A stretch of 64,000 nucleotides of DNA, taken from Astragalus membranaceus (lineage: Eukaryota > Streptophyta > Magnoliopsida > Fabales > Fabaceae). The stretch is taken from positions 74,395,948 through 74,459,947 of the forward strand of contig CM076854.1 in assembly GCA_039519185.1 (NCBI GenBank). Direction: 5' to 3'. The notes beneath the pieces are model-generated. The model had not been told where the DNA came from, did not search any database, and saw only the letters and a list, made by a program, of their open reading frames with translations. How positions within the stretch are numbered: position 1 is the first letter of the stretch; each line of letters starts with the position of its first letter. Both the position numbers and the translations under genes were made by a program. Shown here one piece after another: positions 1 through 9,707 of the stretch.

Positions 1-446
1 TAAAAATGTTTTAAACGGACCGAGAGTGTTAGTAGGGGTTCCGGTAGAACTCACTGAGATTGTATCTCACTGTTTAAGTGTTGTTGTTTTACAGATAAAC
101 AGGGACAGAAGAAAACTCAGAGGCACGAGTAGGTGGCCCCGGGAGAAGAATGATGACTTAGTTTATGTTTAAGTTTAATTTCATTCCGTTGTCCATGTAT
201 CACAACACTATGGCATTAGTGTTTTGTTTATCTTTCTTCCGCTTTCTTGTATGACTCCGATTACCACAGTTGCTGACAGTTATGGTCTAAGTACCGTATG
301 ATCTTATTTGTGTATAAGATGGTTATGTTGTATTTCAGCAAAATTTTATAGTGGTATTCATTGTCTGAACAGGAATTATTATCTCTGATGTTTATATTTT
401 GGCACGCTTTGGTATTTTTACAAGTTAAATATACCGGGGTGTTACA
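1..446 (+). repeat. LTR 3' end, element X (partial, chromovirus-type)
   Basis: The segment ends GGGGTGTTACA, the same 3' terminus as the other chromovirus-type LTRs here, and then changes abruptly into Ogre LTR sequence. The five bases after it (447-451, AACAT) are the expected target duplication, but the left copy lies outside the window. No primer-binding site follows, so this is a solo LTR or the 3' LTR of an element lying to the left. A CTCAC (66-70), a T-rich stretch and ACAG (91-94) form a 3'-splice-site-like module 352 nt before the LTR end, as in the other LTR families. Confidence 0.8.
66..94 (+). promoter_or_regulatory. Putative 3' splice-site module in LTR X
   Basis: CTCAC (branch-point-like, A at 69) is followed by a T-rich stretch and ends in ACAG at 94, a distance of 25 nt. 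It occupies the same place relative to the LTR end as modules in LTRs B, C, D, F and H. It has no hairpin insert. Splicing is inferred. Confidence 0.4.
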
Positions 447-2286
447 AACATCAACCAAATCATGCATTTATTCACGCGAAATCGAAGGAAACAAAACAAG
501 CAACATGAACCCTATTTTCCTTGCACAAACCCAAGGCTACGTATGGCCCAAGATCAACAATTATTCAAACCCAAATTATAAAGTGAACAAGAACACACAA
601 GAACCCTAAAATAGAGTTCATGGCCAAAGCAAAAGGGGTATGAGAATGTGTTTTCATTTGATGAAAATTATGCAAACAAGGTTTAAAATACAAGAAAATG
701 CAAGAAGACACAAGAACAACTCCTTCAAAGCCAAGGAGCCACTTCAAACACCCAAGCCTCCCTAAGTGCTTGTCAATAGTGTTTGAGATGGCTCCTCACA
801 GCAACAACAACAACAATATATGAAGGAGTTGAAATGAGGAGAAGAGAGATTATGCAAAAATGAAGAAGATGCAAGAGTTTTGATGTTTTACCTTGAATCC
901 AAGCTAGGAAATGAATAATATGAAGAACAAGACCACAAACCAACTAAATCCTCAACAAACTTCAATGAAACTTGCGCACCTTGCCTTGATTTTTGAGATT
1001 AGATGATGAACAATTAGATTTTAGTAAAAGGGGAGGATGATATGTGAAGTGGGAGTGGATTTGAGATAGAAAATGGGAGTGAATTGAAGAAGAATGGAGG
1101 AGGAATTGGGGGTAAGAGTATTCGGCCAAAGGAGAGGAAAAGGAGAAGGGAGAATTGTGTGAGTGAGGAATGAGAGGCCAAAAAAAAAGATCCTGAGAGA
1201 TGGGCTTAACAAGGTATTTATAGAATGCAATTAGGGTTGAGGGTGTTTCGGTCCTTGCATTCTAGTTGTGCTCTAGGATTGGACTTTAATTTTGAATCAA
1301 AGGCTAGGATTGATGATCACATGGATTGAGGACATTGAGAAAGCACAAATGAGGGAGTGAATGGGTGTGATATGCGCAGCTCATGGGGGGAGTGGAGAGG
1401 GTGTGAATTTCCCAAAATGTTCTCTCCACAATTTCATATCACAAGATTGCCATTAACTATGAATGAATGGTGGAGATTTGCATCTTAATTTGAATGGAGG
1501 GTCATGATTGAGATACACTTTGCAAGTAATGAAAATAAATCAAAAATGGAGGGATAATTGGCTGGTTATGCGCAGCTCGTGGAAAGGGTACAAATTGCTA
1601 GTTGGCAATTGTACTATTTGTCCCCTTCATGAACCTTTCATTATCTCTCCTTTTGATTATTCCTCTTAGGATAATTGCACAAAAATACACCCCATTTAGC
1701 CCACATACTAGGAATCTTATGAATATGCCATTTTATGAGATCACCGTGACCAAAAATATCATAAAAATCTCACCTTGCAATTTTGTAGAATATTCCTTTT
1801 TGATGCTTTTTTGGATTTGGAAATGCATGCGCCACATATATGCATGACCGAAAATATTTTGCCTCAAATAAATTCCCTCAAAAGTGCACAATGATTCTTG
1901 ATGAGAAATTATCCTACTTTTCAAAATGACCAAAATACCCTTTGACCTAAAAACTTGTTTCTTGCCCAAAAATGCAAAATATGCACTATTTTATTTCCTA
2001 AAATTCCTAAAAATTAAGAAAAAAGTTTTTGGGTGCCAAAAATTAATAATGATCAATAAATGGCCTTTTTTTTATGAAAATACAGACACCTGCCAAATGA
2101 CGGGGGCACAGGGCAGCTCACGCAGTTAATACTGGCGCGCGCGTAATTCAAATAAAAATACGAAATAGGGGACGAACACACATAAATGCACCAATCCACT
2201 GTTTTCCACACATTATGAATTACCTTATTGCTTCCATTTTTCTGAAAAATGTTTTTGACTTGGGCGGACAAAATTGGGGTATTACA
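447..2286 (-). repeat. Ogre A 3' LTR, left part displaced by X
   Basis: On the minus strand this LTR begins TGTAATACCCC at 2286, directly after a purine-rich tract. It is homologous but clearly diverged from the LTR of Ogre E (about 38400-40093): shared landmarks are the GGCGGACAAAATT block near the boundary and the CAAACCCRAGGCTA region near 530. The other part of the LTR lies beyond the X insertion at 446. It is older than the E LTRs, judging by many substitutions and indels. The small reading frames in it do not resemble proteins. Confidence 0.85.
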
Positions 2287-2299
2287 GCTGCCCCTCTTT
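2287..2299 (-). other. Polypurine tract of Ogre A
   Basis: On the minus strand AAAGAGGGGCAGC immediately precedes the LTR start. The same tract is found beside the LTR of Ogre E (40094-40106). It is the expected primer site for plus-strand DNA synthesis. Confidence 0.75.
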
Positions 2300-3851
2300 A
2301 TTTCACATTTCGCCAAGAAATATGAATTGGCCTTTTCATATTTGTTGGTGAAATGGAAATAAAGATATAGAAATAATACTAATTTTGTCCGCTTCAGAAA
2401 AGTTCAAATTTTCTTTTTGTTATTTTCCTTTTGAGAAAGGGGGTTAACACTTGTCGCATTAACGAGAAAGCAGTAAATTGGGAAAAGCGGTAAATTGGGA
2501 ATTCGGAGGTTGCCTAAAACCTTCTAACGGACTCTTGCCGAGTCCGAGCTCTGGGGGTGGCCTTTTCGAGCTGCCGATCAACATCAGGTCCGAAACTGAT
2601 TCGATCAATGGATTTACGCTATGCCTTAGACTGACACAACTAATCCGAAGGACTTAACGAAGTCGGATGGATCCATCGCGCGCTCGCACACGATGTTGTG
2701 ATCTATGGAAGGAGTTCACTAACTCGGTGGGATTTCACTAACTCTGTGCTCATGGAGTTTACTAACTCGGGGTTGATGGAGTTTACTAACTCAGTGTCAT
2801 GATGATTTTCTAAAAATGAGATTTTTGGGACTCTCTGGTCCGAAGTAACTTTTCTCTTGGATGGTGCATGAAATGCATGCACCTTGGGTATTTTGGTGCA
2901 CATGAATGCAATGATTGATTTTGGTGGGATGCTTTTTCTGTTTGATTCTTCATTCTCTTCTTTTTCTCTTGTATTCTTTCGCTCTTCTGAGATGCGAATT
3001 TGAAAGTGTAATGCACTACTGTTTGATGCCATGGAGTGACGAATGGCATGGATGATATGAGAATGATGAATGATATGAAGATATTGTGTTCTTTTATGTT
3101 CCGTCTTCTGTGATTTTCTTCTCTTTTGTTTTTGTTTATTCTGTTTGTTTTCTTTAAGCAGCTTTCTTTTTTCTGCTTATTTGTTTTTTTTCTTCGGCAC
3201 TCTTTTTTGCTGGTTAAATCGATCTGCCGGACGGAGGCTGTTCCAGGACGATGATCACGCGAGGATTGCGCACTAGTTCGTCACGACTGTTTTTTTTTTC
3301 GCAATTTTATTCACTTGGGAAATCATTTCTTTCTGTATTTTTCAAAGATTTCGCAATGATCCTGTAATGCTCTGAATGTGCACATTTTGCAATTCAATTT
3401 CATCAATCATAAAAGTTATTATTTTGAAAGAAACGGAATAGACGAAAGCAGAGACACGAAAAGCACACATATGAAAGAAAAGCTGGACTTTTATTGATAT
3501 AGAAATTGGACGTGCAGAAAGTCACGCCAATTGAAAGTGCATTGCAATCTTTCTTTTAAACTAAGAAATACAAGAAAAAGGAACAGATCTCGTGATTACA
3601 TCTCTGAAGTAATGGTGCCCACCGTCCATACTCATAACCCTGATCACCCCCTTATCCGAACCTTTGGGAGTGCTGATTGCCTTTTCTTTTCTCAAGTCCA
3701 AGTTTTCTGACCCTAATTTTTGCCTGGATCGCCCTTTGCGGGTTTTCAATCCACCGGGTCGCTCTGATTTTGCCTAGGCCACCCTTTGCGGGTTTTCAAC
3801 CTAACGAGCTGATTTTTCCTTGGCTTATCTTTCTCTTTTTTGTCTATTTTT
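2300..3851 (-). other. 3' untranslated region of Ogre A
   Basis: This is noncoding sequence between the pol stop codon (3852) and the polypurine tract. It aligns with 40107-41750 of Ogre E. It holds the GGTTGCCTAAAACC block (about 2507-2570), a short tandem repeat (2711-2793), T-rich low-complexity stretches (about 3100-3300), and two imperfect copies of a motif containing CCCTTTGCGGGTTTTCAA (about 3733-3805). Long variable 3' UTRs are a known Ogre trait. No gene is seen. Confidence 0.75.
2711..2793 (-). repeat. Short tandem repeat in Ogre A 3' UTR
   Basis: About four imperfect copies of a 20-27 bp unit containing AGTTYACTAACTC. The same array in Ogre E (40611-40707) has about five copies, so copy number differs between the two elements. 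Confidence 0.8.
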
Positions 3852-6800
3852 CTAGGCATAATACTTCTTGACCACATCTGAGTTCACTGGATTTGGAATC
3901 TCATCTCCGTCCATATTCGCCAGAATTAAAGCTCCTCCTGAGAATGCCTTCTTCACCACATAAGGTCCTTCATATTTGGGAGCCCATTTGCCCCTGGGGT
4001 CCGTCTGGATCGGCAACATCTGCTTGAGCACAAGATCTCCCTCTTGGAATTCACGAGGACGGACTCTCTTGTCAAAAGTCCTTATCATCCTCTGTTGGTA
4101 CAACTGTCCCTGACACATTGCGGCTACCCGTTTTTCGTCAACGAGGTTCAACTGGTCAAGACGGGACCGAACCCATTCTGCTTCATCAAGTTTTGTCTCC
4201 ATTAACACCCGTGGGAATGGTATTTCAACTTCAATGGGGAGGACTGCCTCTGACCCATAAACCAGTGAGTAGGGGGTTGCCCCTGTTGAGGTGCGCACTG
4301 AGGTTCTGTAACCATGCAGAGAAAAGGGGAGCATCTCATGCCAGTCATTATAGGTCACGACCATCTTTTGTATTATCCGCTTGACATTCTTGTTAGCTGC
4401 CTCAACTGCCCCATTCATCTTTGGGCGGTAGGGAGAAGAGTTGTGATGCTGTATCTTGAAGTCTTTACACAAGTCCTTTATCATTCTGCTGTTCAAATTA
4501 CTGCCGTTGGGATAAGAAGCAGCCTCCACCCACTTAGTGAAGTAGTCAATAGCAACCAGAATGAAACGGTGGCCATTTGAAGCTTTGGGTTCAATGGGAC
4601 CAATGATGTCCAAGCCCCACATTGAGAATGGCCATGGTGCACTCAAGACATTCAGAGAAGTTGGAGGTACATGAGTGTGATCTGCATAGATTTGACATTT
4701 ATGGCATCTTCTCACAAAATTGTAACAGTCTGATTCCATCTGCAACCAGTAGTAACCAGCTCTCAGGATTTTTCTAGCCATTGCGTGCCCGCTGGAATGA
4801 ACCCCAAATGAGCCATCATGAACATCTCGCATAATCTTTACTGATTCTTCTCTTGTTACACACCTGAGGAGTACCAAGTCATGGTTTCTCTTGTAAAGGA
4901 CGTCTCCACTCAAGAAGAAACCTGCTGATAGCCTCCTGAGTGTTCTCTTGTCATTCTCTGTAGCTCCGGAAGGATACTCTCTGTTTGTGATGTACTGCTT
5001 GATGTCATGGTTCCAAGGCTTACTATCTGATTCCTCTTCGACAGCCATGCAGTAGTGATAAGCAGGTTGACCTCTGTGCTGGATTCTGACAGTCGTCAAA
5101 CTTTTGTCACAGTTGACGTTGAACATAGAAGACAAAGTTGCCAAGGCATCTGCCAACTGATTCTCGCTGCGGGGTATGTGCTGGAAAGTGATTTCCTCAA
5201 AGGGCTTGATTAATTCTTGAATATAGTCACAGTAAGGAATCAAATCAGGATTTCTTGTTTCCCTATCTCCTTTTACCTGGTGGACAACTAGAGCTGAATC
5301 TCCGTACACGTCGAGCCTCTAGACTTTCCAATCGAGAGCTGCCTGGATACCAAGGATACACGCTTCATACTCTGCAATATTGTTTGTGACATAGAAACTT
5401 AATCTGGCAGTGAATGGTATGAAGCAGTTGTCTAGAGAGATCAGTACCACTCCGACCCCGTGCCCCCACATGTTAGAGGCACCGTCAAACAACACTCTCC
5501 ACCTTTCATCATCTTGAGATTTCCCTTCGTCAAATAATGCCATAATGTCCTCATCTGGGAATTCACATTACATTGATTAGTAATCCTCAACCGGTTGATG
5601 TGCCAGGTAGTCTTCCAGTGTGCTACCTTTAATCGCCTTCTGGGTTACGTACACGAGGTCATACTCTGACAAAAGCATTTGCCAACGAGCAATTCTACCT
5701 GTGAGCGCAGGTTTCTCAAATATGTACTTGATTGGATCCATTTTGGACACCAACCAGGTGGTGTGACTCAGCATATACTGTCTCAATCGATGCTCAGCCC
5801 AGGCTAGAGCACAACAAGTCTTCTCCAATGGTGAATACCTTGCCTCACAGTCTGTGAACTTCTTGCTCAGGTAGTAGATCGCGTGTTCTTTCTTTCCTGA
5901 CTCATCGTGTTGCCCCAGCACGCAGCCCATAGAATTGTCTAGCACAGTGAGGTATAGGATGAGAGGCCTGCCAGACACAGGTGGCATTAGGACTGGTGGA
6001 TTTTGGAGGTACATCTTGATTTTCTCAAATGCTTCTTGACATTTATCATTCCACTTCATCTCTCGGTCTTTGCACAGCAGTTTGAAAATTGGTTCACAAG
6101 TTGCAGTCAACTGGAAGATGAATCGAGAGATGTAATTCAGTCTTCCCAGGAAACCACGAACTTCTTTCTCTGTTTTAGGCGCTGGCATCTCCAGAATTGC
6201 TCGTACTTTGTCCGGGTCTACCTCAATTCCCTTCTGGCTAACGATGAAACCCAACAACTTCCCTGACCTAACCCCAAAGGTGCACTTAGCAGGGTTCAAC
6301 CTGAGTTTGTACTTTCTGAGACGCTCGAACAGCTTCTGCAGGTTAACCACGTGCTCTTCGTCAGTCTTTGATTTGGCGATCATGTCATCCACATAGACTT
6401 CGATCTCCTTATGCATCATGTCATGGAATAGGGTTACCATCGCTCTTTGATAGGTTGCCCCAGCATTCTTCAACCCGAAAGGCATGACCTTGTAACAGAA
6501 AGTTCCCCAAAGGGTTATGAAGGTGGTTTTCTCCATATCCTCTGGAGCCATTTTGATTTGGTTATAGCCTGAATATCCATCCATGAAGGAGAACATCGAA
6601 TGCTGAGCAGTACTGTCCCCCAATACATCAATATGGGGTAGAGGGAAATCATCTTTAGGGCTTGCTCTGTTCAAGTCACGGTAGTCGACACACATTCAGA
6701 CCTTTCCATCTTTCTTAGGGACTGGAACAATGTTTGCTACCCACTCAGGATATTTTGCCACAGCTAAGAACCCTGCATCAAACTGTTTCTTGACCTCATC

Positions 6801-7128
6801 CCTGATTTTCAAGGACATTTCAGGCTTCATTCGCCTTAACTTCTGTTTTACCGGGGGACATTCTGATTTCACCGGCAATCTGTGCTCAACAATATCTGTG
6901 CTCAACCCTGGCATGTACTGATAAGTCCATGCGAATACGTCAGCGTAGTCAAGCAGGAGCTGAATCAACTTTTTGCGCTCTCTATCCCCCATTGCAGTAC
7001 CAACCTTGACCTCTTTTCTGTCTTCCTCAGTACCCAAATTGACCATTTCTGTAGACTCTCCATGGGGCTCAATGACCTTTTTTTTCTTGTTCTACCATTC
7101 TCATGATTTCCGGAGGAGTATCCCAATC
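3852..7128 (-). pseudogene. Ogre A pol (RT, RNase H, aRNase H, integrase), decayed
   Basis: Read from 7128 down: the LPHID/FMDGYSGYNQI reverse transcriptase core with an intact YVDD, a first RNase H lacking clear catalytic acids, a second archaeal-type RNase H (LFDGAS, AEYEA, YGDSAL, LADALA), an HHCC zinc finger and an integrase core. This order is typical of Tat/Ogre. Defects: an 8-base A run (+ strand T run 7078-7085) that shifts frame relative to E, TGA at 6696-6698, TAA at 5577-5579 and 5568-5570, TAG at 5319-5321, and an in-frame 84-bp deletion near 4508 removing 28 integrase residues, including the second catalytic Asp. The N-terminal end of this exon lies across element B at 26299-26389. 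It cannot yield an active enzyme. Confidence 0.9.
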
Positions 7129-7924
7129 ATCCTTGTAACGCCCTAAAATAATTTAATTTATTAATTAAATTAAGTTATTGGAGGGATGCAATATTTATTT
7201 AAGTGGGATAATTTATATATAATTGATTTATTGTAGGAGGCGAAAAGAATTAAAAAGAGTGGTGTGAAAAATGGGCCCAAGCCACTTAAGTGACCCAAGC
7301 CCATTCCAATTATCCTAAAACCTAAGAATTAGTGTCATTCCACCAAAGAAAAGAATTCAGCGCATCTGAGAGAGTGAGAAGGGGTGAGGCGCGACTTCAA
7401 GCAAGAGAAGGAGAGGAACTTGTATTCATCTTGGCTTAGGTAAGCTTCCTTGAATCCTTTCCCTTCCATTTATTTTTCCTCTCCCATGTGGTAGTCTAAA
7501 ACCCTTCCTTGTTCCATGTTACGATTTTTTTTTCCATGGATTGTGGTGATGGATGCGAATTGCTTAGAAGAGGAAGAAGGGGCTGCTGCGAATTTTTGGG
7601 GACTTTGGCTCGTCGTGTTGCGGAGTTTTGTACGTGTCGCATTCATCGTTGTTTCGGGGCATACAAAATTCGAGGTAAGGGTGAGCGATTTCAATTTAAT
7701 ATAATTGAGTATATGGAGGGTTTGTGGGTTTGTGTTAGTGGTTGAATTAGGAACTTATAGGTGAGGAGGAATGATGAGTGGAATTAGTATGTTGATATGC
7801 GAATTGCCCTATAAAGTGAGGAGATGAATTGTTGCTGTGAGTCAAATAAATGTATTGCTGTTTTTGTTAATTATTCATGTGTTGTTGCAGAATTTTGTAT
7901 TTGCTGGTTGCCATATTATTTATG

Positions 7925-8470
7925 TGTTGTTGCAGAATTTTAATTGTGCTGTTGCTGTCATTTAAATATTGCTGTTGCAGAATTTTAATTGTGCTGTTGC
8001 CGTCATTTAAATATTGCTGTTGCAGAATTTTAATTGGGCTGTTTGCTGTTATTTAAGTAGTGCTGTTGCAGAATTTTTTTTGGTGCTGTTGCTGTCAATT
8101 ATGTGTTGCTGTTGCTGTATTTTGATCATGCTGTTTGCTGTCATAAAATGTTGCTGTTTTATCAAAAAAATTGCTGCTGTCATGTTGCTGTTTTACCAAT
8201 AAAATACTGCTGTTTTGTAAATTAAAGGTTGCTGTTTTTGCTGCTGTTTCAGCCTATAAAAGGCTACTGTTTTTGCGAAATAAATGGACACTGTTTCAGT
8301 TTTGATTTGATGGAAAATTGCTACTGTTTTTGCGAAATAAATGGCCACTGTTTCAGTTTTGATTTGAGGTAAATTTGCTACTGTTTTTGCGCAATAATAG
8401 CCACTATTTTCAGTTTCAATTTGACGTCAAGATGCTACTGTTTTTGCGCATAAAATGCCACTGTTTTCCA
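7925..8470 (+). repeat. Two tandem subrepeat blocks in LTR B
   Basis: A 45-bp unit containing GTTGCAGAATTTTAATTG recurs at 7931, 7976 and 8021 with a degenerate fourth copy. A 57-bp unit starting CTACTGTTTTTGCG recurs at 8264, 8321, 8378 and 8435. Both blocks lie inside the proposed LTR intron. The same arrays are in the 3' LTR at about 24627-25170. Confidence 0.85.
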
Positions 8471-9170
8471 GCTTCGAATTGTTGCCACTTACTAACCGAA
8501 TTCCGATACTTTGTAAAAGAAAAGGGCGTGTAAATGTGACTTGATACTATTACTACTTTTCCGGTTAAAAAAATGTGAGGTTTCTTCACTTGGAGAATGA
8601 AATGTCCTTCTCAAGTATTAATTGTGGTGCTTCCTAAGTATGACATTGAAATGTTTATCCAAAATTTTAAAATGTTGTTATTCGAAAATTTAACTAGGTT
8701 GCTACTTAAATTTTTGAATGTGATTGCTTATGAAGAGTTGTGATATTAATATGGTGACTATGATGAATACACTCTATGAGTGTTTTATGGTGGTGATATG
8801 ACGAGTATTTCGGGTGAGCGAATTTTGGTGATTGCACACGTGTCCATAGTGTCTCATAGCATGTGCATCTTATGACGAATAGGCTTCGGCCTCTTAGTGA
8901 CGGTGTGCCCATAGTGGCTTATTTATGACGAGAAAAACAGTGACGGTGTGCCCATAGTGGCTTATTATGACGAGTATGGTACCATCATGCATATGCCCAG
9001 GTGTGGGTTGCATCTTCATGCGCATTCATTTTTTTTATGACGGGTGACGTGAATTGTGATTTTCTTTGGTGTTGTGTGTAACGACGATGAAGTTGATATT
9101 AGTGACGATGTTGTGTGATGGTTTGCTCATATTACTCTGCTGTATGTTTAATTATATTTTGTTGAAAATT

Positions 9171-9217
9171 CTCACCCCTTCTGCTTGGAATGTTGCTCTG
9201 TTGTGGCAACGCTGCAG
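9171..9217 (+). promoter_or_regulatory. Putative 3' splice-site module with hairpin, LTR B
   Basis: CTCAC (9171-9175), a pyrimidine-rich tract, a GTTGC/GCAAC stem (9192-9196 with 9206-9210), then GCTGCAG ending at 9217. Branch A to AG is 43 nt, about 24 nt if the 19-nt hairpin is folded. The 3' LTR copy is at 25875-25921. Splicing is inferred, not shown. Confidence 0.45.
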
Positions 9218-9598
9218 GTGACTCCGATTGAAGGACATGCTGCCTTCCTTTTTAGCTGTTGAGATGTTCGAGTCGCTCTCTGATATTGTAACACCTAGGG
9301 GGCGGGGTTAAAGTTGATGACTTATTTAATTAACTGTTTTAATAATTTTATTGATGTGTGAGACGTGTTTGAGCGATTTTGGTGAGCTATTATTTCCGCT
9401 GTGATGAGATTTAATTTTGAAGTTCGACTTTTGTGACGAATGCGTTTTTTACACGAATGTTAACGGCGTAGTCGATGAGTTTTATCAATGAAGATGTGAC
9501 ATTTCTTTTCTACTAATTAAATTATTATTTTTTTTAAACGAAAGCACTCTGATAATGACGTACAAAATTAAAGGGGTAGAAATGGGGTGTTACATTAG

Positions 9599-9610
9599 TG
9601 GTATCAGAGC
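9599..9610 (+). other. Primer-binding site of B (initiator tRNA-Met)
   Basis: TGGTATCAGAGC, four bases after the LTR end, is complementary to the 3' end of plant initiator tRNA-Met as I recall it. It primes minus-strand DNA synthesis. C and D carry the same site. Confidence 0.9.
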
Positions 9611-9707
9611 AGTTCGGTCTGTCCGGCCGGTGGTCGAGTTGTCAATTTGAGTAACATTTGAATTTTGTTACTCGTATCTAAATTTTGTTCTCTGTTGTAG
9701 TACTAGA

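Larger units (their letters stand above)
7134..9594 (+). repeat. 5' LTR of chromovirus B
   Basis: 2461 bp from TGTAACGCCC to GTTACA. In order: an AT-rich imperfect palindrome next to the terminus, a TATA-like stretch near 7212, GGGCCCA and AAACCTA-type promoter-like motifs (about 7275-7325), a GA-rich leader (7345-7425), donor-like AG/GTAAGC (7440) and GAG/GTAAGG (7675), two blocks of tandem subrepeats (7925-8085 and 8262-8470), a CATGCATATGCCC block near 8988, and a 3'-splice-like module (9171-9217). It has no protein gene; the short frames here recur in the 3' LTR and are noncoding. Confidence 0.93.

Noticed and set aside
447..2286. Host intergenic DNA or a host gene between X and Ogre A
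   Set aside because: The sequence aligns with the LTR of Ogre E and ends at a polypurine tract, so it is Ogre A LTR.
7925..8470. Spaced repeats in LTR B as a CRISPR array
   Set aside because: The units are contiguous tandem copies without unique spacers, inside a plant LTR present twice.
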